Shown: piece by piece, positions 60,456-64,000 of the stretch
Numbering within the stretch: position 1 is the first letter of the stretch
Layout of the letters: every line of letters begins with the position of its first letter
Source: Paraburkholderia tagetis
GTDB taxonomy: Bacteria > Pseudomonadota > Gammaproteobacteria > Burkholderiales > Burkholderiaceae
NCBI RefSeq assembly: GCF_022213065.1
Contig: NZ_JAKLJA010000005.1
Span: 62,001-126,000, forward strand
Length of the DNA stretch: 64,000 nucleotides
Reading direction: 5' to 3'
The notes under the pieces: model-generated
Told to the model about the DNA's origin: nothing
Seen by the model: the letters and a program-made list of their open reading frames with translations, nothing else
Databases searched by the model: none
Program-made: the position numbers and the translations under genes

Positions 60456-61282
60456 CAGTCGCCTCGCAGCAGCTCGTTCAGGCCGACCTTGGCGCGCGTC
60501 TTCGCATCGACCTTCTTGACGATCACGGCGCAATAGAGGCTGTGCGAGCCGTCCTTCGAGGGCAGGTTGCCGGCCACGACGACCGAGCCCGCCGGGATGC
60601 GGCCGTACGAGACTTCGCCGGTTTCGCGGTCGTAGATCTTGGTCGACTGGCCGAGGTACACGCCCATAGAGATGACCGAGTTCTCTTCGACGATCACGCC
60701 TTCCACGACTTCCGAACGCGCGCCGATGAAGCAGTTGTCTTCGATGATGACCGGGTTGGCCTGCAGCGGCTCCAGCACGCCGCCGATGCCCACGCCGCCC
60801 GAGAGGTGCACGTTCTTGCCGATCTGCGCGCACGAGCCGACGGTGGCCCACGTGTCGACCATCGTGCCTTCGTCCACATAGGCGCCGATGTTGGTGTACG
60901 ACGGCATCAGCACGACGTTCTTCGCGATGAACGAGCCGCGGCGCGCGATGGCCGGCGGCACGACGCGAAAGCCGCCCGCTGCGAAGTCTTCGGCCGTGTA
61001 GTTGGCGAACTTCGAGGGCACCTTGTCGTAGAACTGGCTGTAGCCGCCAGCGGGCATCGGCGCGTTGTCTTCCAGGCGGAACGACAGCAGCACAGCCTTT
61101 TTGACCCACTGGTTGACGACCCAGTCGCCGTCCTTCTTCTCGGCGCAGCGCAGCGCGCCGCGGTCGAGTTCCGCGATCACGTGGGCGACGGCTTCGCGCA
61201 CGTCGTTCGGGGCGGACTTGGGCGAGAAGTCGGCGCGGTTTTCCCAGGCGGTATCGATGATCTGCTGAAGTTGTTGCGACAT
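60455..61282 (-). CDS. dapD: 2,3,4,5-tetrahydropyridine-2,6-dicarboxylate N-succinyltransferase
   Basis: 275 residues from ATG ([10 protein letters not shown]); a longer frame upstream overlaps dapC and is not coding. Transfers succinyl from succinyl-CoA to tetrahydrodipicolinate. Left-handed beta-helix hexapeptide repeats: [36 protein letters not shown] (split), [18 protein letters not shown]. Overlaps the yffB start by one base, so translation is coupled. 85 bp after dapC. Confidence 0.97.
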   Translation of the reverse strand: MSQQLQQIIDTAWENRADFSPKSAPNDVREAVAHVIAELDRGALRCAEKKDGDWVVNQWVKKAVLLSFRLEDNAPMPAGGYSQFYDKVPSKFANYTAEDFAAGGFRVVPPAIARRGSFIAKNVVLMPSYTNIGAYVDEGTMVDTWATVGSCAQIGKNVHLSGGVGIGGVLEPLQANPVIIEDNCFIGARSEVVEGVIVEENSVISMGVYLGQSTKIYDRETGEVSYGRIPAGSVVVAGNLPSKDGSHSLYCAVIVKKVDAKTRAKVGLNELLRGD

Positions 61283-61367
61283 GGTGGTGGTTTCGTGTGA
61301 GTTCAAATGCGATGGCTCGCGCACCCGGAGACGGGCGCGCGTACGGAAGTGGCTTTGCTGCGCGTTA

Positions 61368-62597
61368 CTACCCGAGCGAGCGGCAGAAGTCGACGATGCG
61401 CTGCGCGCCCTCGATGCACTCCTCGACGTCGGCGACGAGCGCCATGCGGACGAAGTCTTTGCCAGGATTCGCGCCATGCGCTTCGCGCGCGAGATACGAG
61501 CCCGGCAGAACCGTAACATTATAGTCGGCGTAGAGGCGCTGGGCGAACGCGGTATCCGACAGGCCAGTGCGCGCGACGTTGGCCCAGAGATAGAACGCGG
61601 CGTCGGGCAGCTTTACGTCGAGCACGTCGGCGAGCATCGGGGTGATCGTCGAGAATTTTTGCACGTACTTCGCGCGGTTCTCGCGCACGTGCGCCTCGTC
61701 GCCCCAGGCCGCGATGCTGGCGGACTGCCAGACCGGCGAGAGGGCCGAACCGTGGTACGTGCGGTAGAGCAGGAATTGCTTGAGCAGCGCCGCGTCGCCT
61801 GCGACGAAGCCCGAGCGCATGCCGGGCGCGTTCGAGCGCTTCGAGAGGCTCGAGAGCATGATCAGGCGCTCGAAGCCGCGGCCGAGCCGGTGAGCCGCTT
61901 CCAGGCCGCCGAGCGGCGGATTCGCTTCGTCGAAGTAGATTTCCGAGTAGCACTCGTCGGAGGCGATCACGAAGCCGTAGCGCTCGGACAGCGCGAACAG
62001 CTCGCGCCAGTCGTCGAGCGTGAGCACGGCGCCGGTCGGGTTGCCCGGCGAGCAGACATAAAGCAGCTGCGTGCGCGCCCAGACGTCTTCGGGAACCTGC
62101 GAATAATCGCAGGCGAAGTTGCGCTTCGGATCGCTGTTCACGAAGTACGGTTCGGCGCCCGCGAGCAGCGCGGCGCCTTCGTAGATCTGGTAGAACGGAT
62201 TCGGACAGAGTACGATCGGCCGCCTTGCCGGGTCCGCTGGGTCTCTTGCTGCCGCCGTGGGATCCACGACCGCCTGGGCGAGCGCGAAGAGCGCCTCGCG
62301 CGAGCCGCACACGGGCAGCACTTGCGTGGCGGCGTCGACGGCGGGCAGGCCGTAGCGCTCAGTCACCCATTTCGCGATCGCTTCGCGCAGCGCCGGGCTG
62401 CCGGCCGTGGCCGGATAGGCCGAAAGGCCGTCGAGCGAGGCGACGATGGCGTCGCGGATCAGCGCGGGCGTCGGATGTTTCGGCTCGCCGATTCCGAAGC
62501 TGATAGGGCGCAGGCCAGCATTCGGCGCGACGTCCTTGAAGAGCGCACGCAGCTTTTCGAAAGGGTAGGGCTGGAGGGAGTCGAGTAGCGGATTCAC
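61368..62597 (-). CDS. dapC: Succinyldiaminopimelate transaminase DapC
   Basis: 409 residues from GTG ([16 protein letters not shown]), the family N-terminus; the frame is open upstream but not coding. A class I/II aminotransferase forming N-succinyl-LL-DAP from the keto acid. The PLP Lys lies in [16 protein letters not shown] near residue 250, [14 protein letters not shown] near 65, and [10 protein letters not shown] near 180. First gene of the minus-strand dap set. The 556-bp gap upstream holds its promoter. Confidence 0.95.
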   Translation of the reverse strand: MNPLLDSLQPYPFEKLRALFKDVAPNAGLRPISFGIGEPKHPTPALIRDAIVASLDGLSAYPATAGSPALREAIAKWVTERYGLPAVDAATQVLPVCGSREALFALAQAVVDPTAAARDPADPARRPIVLCPNPFYQIYEGAALLAGAEPYFVNSDPKRNFACDYSQVPEDVWARTQLLYVCSPGNPTGAVLTLDDWRELFALSERYGFVIASDECYSEIYFDEANPPLGGLEAAHRLGRGFERLIMLSSLSKRSNAPGMRSGFVAGDAALLKQFLLYRTYHGSALSPVWQSASIAAWGDEAHVRENRAKYVQKFSTITPMLADVLDVKLPDAAFYLWANVARTGLSDTAFAQRLYADYNVTVLPGSYLAREAHGANPGKDFVRMALVADVEECIEGAQRIVDFCRSLG

Positions 62598-63153
62598 TGG
62601 CTTGGCGGGCGAAAAGCGAAAGACGGGTGGACCGCGCGCGGCGCAAGGGTCGGCATGGCGGCCCGGTTCCGGCGACGACGTGACCATGACATGGCCATGA
62701 TATGGCCGGTTTCTGCTGCGCCTGGCGGGGCGATCCGGCATGGGTGGAGCGGATCGCGGCGGCGCAACGCCTGTCGTGCGTCGGCTGTGGCTGCTGCGGC
62801 TGGAAAAGCGTGAAGTATAACTTGGCGATGCGCTGCCTGCGGACGCTCTCGCGTGTGCGCGGGCGAGGCACATGGCCGGGAATATGGGCTCGAGGGTCCC
62901 GCGAGACCCGGTGGGCGCGCTTCGGCGGCGGAGGTCGCCTGCGCATGACATGCCGCGCATAGCGCATATACGACAACAAGCAGGCCGACAAGCAGGACAA
63001 TCGGGAATAAAAAAGGATAGGTATGCAGTCTGGAAATCGACCGATGCGCGCTATCTGCGAATCGGCGTATGGGTACGTATTGGTGTACGAAGCGGTGTAC
63101 GAAGCGGTGTACGAAGCGGCGTATGTATCGGCGCTGAACGGGAGGGCTGTGCG
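62598..63153. other. Divergent 556-bp region dapC / DMT transporter
   Basis: No convincing gene. Short frames (for example 62702-62962) have odd composition and no family match. There is a CATGGCCATG palindrome near 62692-62701 and a TATAAC-like box near 62817 readable on either strand. A 12-bp tandem repeat lies at 63083-63118. Around 62985-63035 the sequence is more A-rich. Confidence 0.5.
63083..63118 (+). repeat. Three perfect 12-bp tandem repeats
   Basis: GTGTACGAAGCG three times (63083-63094, 63095-63106, 63107-63118), followed by a decayed GCGTATGTATCGGCG and preceded by similar GCGTATGGGTACG. Located 36 bp before the DMT gene, in its likely leader or promoter. The copy number could vary between strains. 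Confidence 0.85.
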
Positions 63154-64000
63154 ATGAGCACGAGCCTGAAGTCCGGCTGGCCGACGCTCGCCATCATGAT
63201 CGGCGCCTCGGTGTGGGGCGTGATCTGGTATCCGCTGCGCACGCTGGCGAGCCTCGGCCTGACGGGCACGGCCGCCGCGGCGGCGACCAGCGCGGCGGGG
63301 TGTCTCTTCGTGCTGTTGCTGCGCCGCCGCTCGATCGCCACGGTGCGCTGGCATTGGGTGCTGCCGATGCTGGGACTGGCGGCGGGCGTCACCAATATCG
63401 GCTTCGTGTGGGGCGCGATCCACGGCGAAGTGATGCGCGTGCTGCTGCTTTTCTATCTCACCCCGGCATGGACCGCGATCTTCGCGCATTTCATCCTGAA
63501 CGAGCGCCTCACATGGCACGGTGCGGGGCTCTCCGCGCTGTCGCTCGCGGGCGCGGTGCTCATGCTGTGGTCGCCGAAGCTGGGCGTGCCGTTGCCGGCC
63601 AGCGCCGCCGAATGGGCGGGGCTGGCCGGCGGCATGGGCTTCGCGATGAGCAACGTGCTCGTGGTGAAGACGAGCCGCGTGCTGCCGCAGATGAAGCCCG
63701 AGATGCGCACCGCCGTGATTTTCTGCGGGGCGGCGATCCTGGGCACGGTGGCGTCGCAATTCGAGCCGATGCCGGTGCTGCACGGCGGCGAGTCGCTCGC
63801 GCGCATCGTGTTTCTCGTACTCCTGCTCGGCTTGTTGCTCAGTTCGAACAATATGCTCGTGCAGTACGGTCTCGCGCGCGTGCCGGCCAACCGCGCATCG
63901 ATCATCATGCTGTTCGAGATCGTGGTGACCGCACTCTCGTCGTGGCTGCTCGCGGGTGAAACGCCGCGGCCGCGCGAGTGGGCGGGCGGCGCGTGCATCG
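63154..64000 (+). CDS. DMT-superfamily (EamA-type) transporter, truncated by window end
   Basis: 282 codons visible, no stop before the window ends. Start ATG (MSTSLKSGWP) has GGAGGG upstream. About nine hydrophobic segments are seen, beginning IMIGASVWGVIWYPL. Internal two-fold EamA repeats include LLLFYLTPAWTAIFAHFILNERLT (first half) and PANRASIIMLFEIVVTALSSWLLAGETP (second half, near the end). Exporters of this type carry amino acids, metabolites or drugs, and the substrate is unknown. Confidence 0.88.
   Translation, partial: MSTSLKSGWPTLAIMIGASVWGVIWYPLRTLASLGLTGTAAAAATSAAGCLFVLLLRRRSIATVRWHWVLPMLGLAAGVTNIGFVWGAIHGEVMRVLLLFYLTPAWTAIFAHFILNERLTWHGAGLSALSLAGAVLMLWSPKLGVPLPASAAEWAGLAGGMGFAMSNVLVVKTSRVLPQMKPEMRTAVIFCGAAILGTVASQFEPMPVLHGGESLARIVFLVLLLGLLLSSNNMLVQYGLARVPANRASIIMLFEIVVTALSSWLLAGETPRPREWAGGACI

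Noticed and set aside
60456-61109. Minus-strand extension of the ArsC-like frame into dapD
   Set aside because: It lies out of frame inside dapD. The ATG at 60455 matches the family N-terminus.
62702-62962. 86-residue plus-strand frame rich in Cys, Trp and Arg
   Set aside because: No ribosome site, no recognisable domain, composition typical of GC-rich noncoding sequence.
63083-63118. Tandem repeats as a CRISPR array
   Set aside because: The copies are adjacent with no spacers, and no cas genes are present.

Overview
This 64 kb window is high-GC chromosomal DNA from a betaproteobacterium, most likely Burkholderia sensu lato (Burkholderia, Paraburkholderia or Caballeronia), primary chromosome. 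That placement is inferred from gene content and order (cysS, HhH-GPD glycosylase, accA, tilS, lysC; yejABEF; alr-radA; dapC-dapD-yffB-dapE-prmB), the succinylase lysine route, a small protein resembling a Burkholderiales-only family, and promoters with TAGAAT or TACAAT -10 boxes. No database search was possible. No phage, plasmid, IS, integrase, CRISPR array or rRNA was seen; the region is core, densely packed and mostly housekeeping.

Layout. 1-7 kb (minus strand): an exported phosphoesterase-like protein with eroded metal motifs, mutS, an LplT-type transporter and suhB. 7-9 kb (plus): trmJ and cysE, converging on lpxH-ppiB-ppiA-TPR protein (9-11.9 kb, minus). 12-19 kb (plus): cysS, a HhH-GPD DNA glycosylase, accA, tilS and lysC, then tRNA-Ser(GCT) and a small exported PXPV-repeat protein. 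20-27 kb: fabI (minus), divergent from the yejABEF peptide ABC transporter operon, then an NlpC/P60 hydrolase behind a near-consensus promoter. 27.8-30.7 kb: a Tat/lipobox patatin (minus) divergent from gltX. 30.9-31.9 kb: a seven-gene tRNA array (Ala, then three Glu-Asp pairs), part of it a recent tandem duplication. 32-34 kb: GNAT, AraC-type regulator, gamma-glutamylcyclotransferase-like protein. 34-40 kb: the glyoxylate shunt region: aceB behind a haloacid dehalogenase, a divergent LysR regulator, a universal stress protein, and aceA with an AT-rich upstream block. 40-42.8 kb: an RhlE-type DEAD-box helicase and acyl-CoA-binding protein. 42.9-46.4 kb: a translationally coupled set tsaB-rimI-UDG-DUF1853. 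46.4-51.9 kb: thiD, a second LplT paralogue, alr, radA and a small DUF2866-like gene with a hairpin over its Shine-Dalgarno site. 52-57.5 kb: class III CoA transferase, ABC-F ATPase, glutathione peroxidase, cardiolipin synthase. 57.8-62.6 kb (minus): dapC-dapD-yffB-dapE-prmB. The window ends inside a DMT-family transporter.

How the genes relate. lysC and the dap cluster supply lysine and diaminopimelate, and alr supplies D-alanine, all for peptidoglycan. accA and fabI make fatty acids, lpxH makes lipid A, and cls plus the two LplT-like proteins handle phospholipids. aceA and aceB close the glyoxylate shunt, and the dehalogenase in front of aceB could feed C2 acids toward it. mutS, the HhH glycosylase, UDG and radA repair DNA. 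gltX, cysS, tilS, trmJ, tsaB, rimI, prmB and eight tRNAs support translation. The most unusual observations are the SD-sequestering hairpin at 51610-51654, the metal-motif-less phosphoesterase, the tRNA duplication around an internal terminator, the perfect palindromes upstream of aceA and between the dehalogenase and LysR genes, and the nuclease-like motif in the DUF1853 protein.
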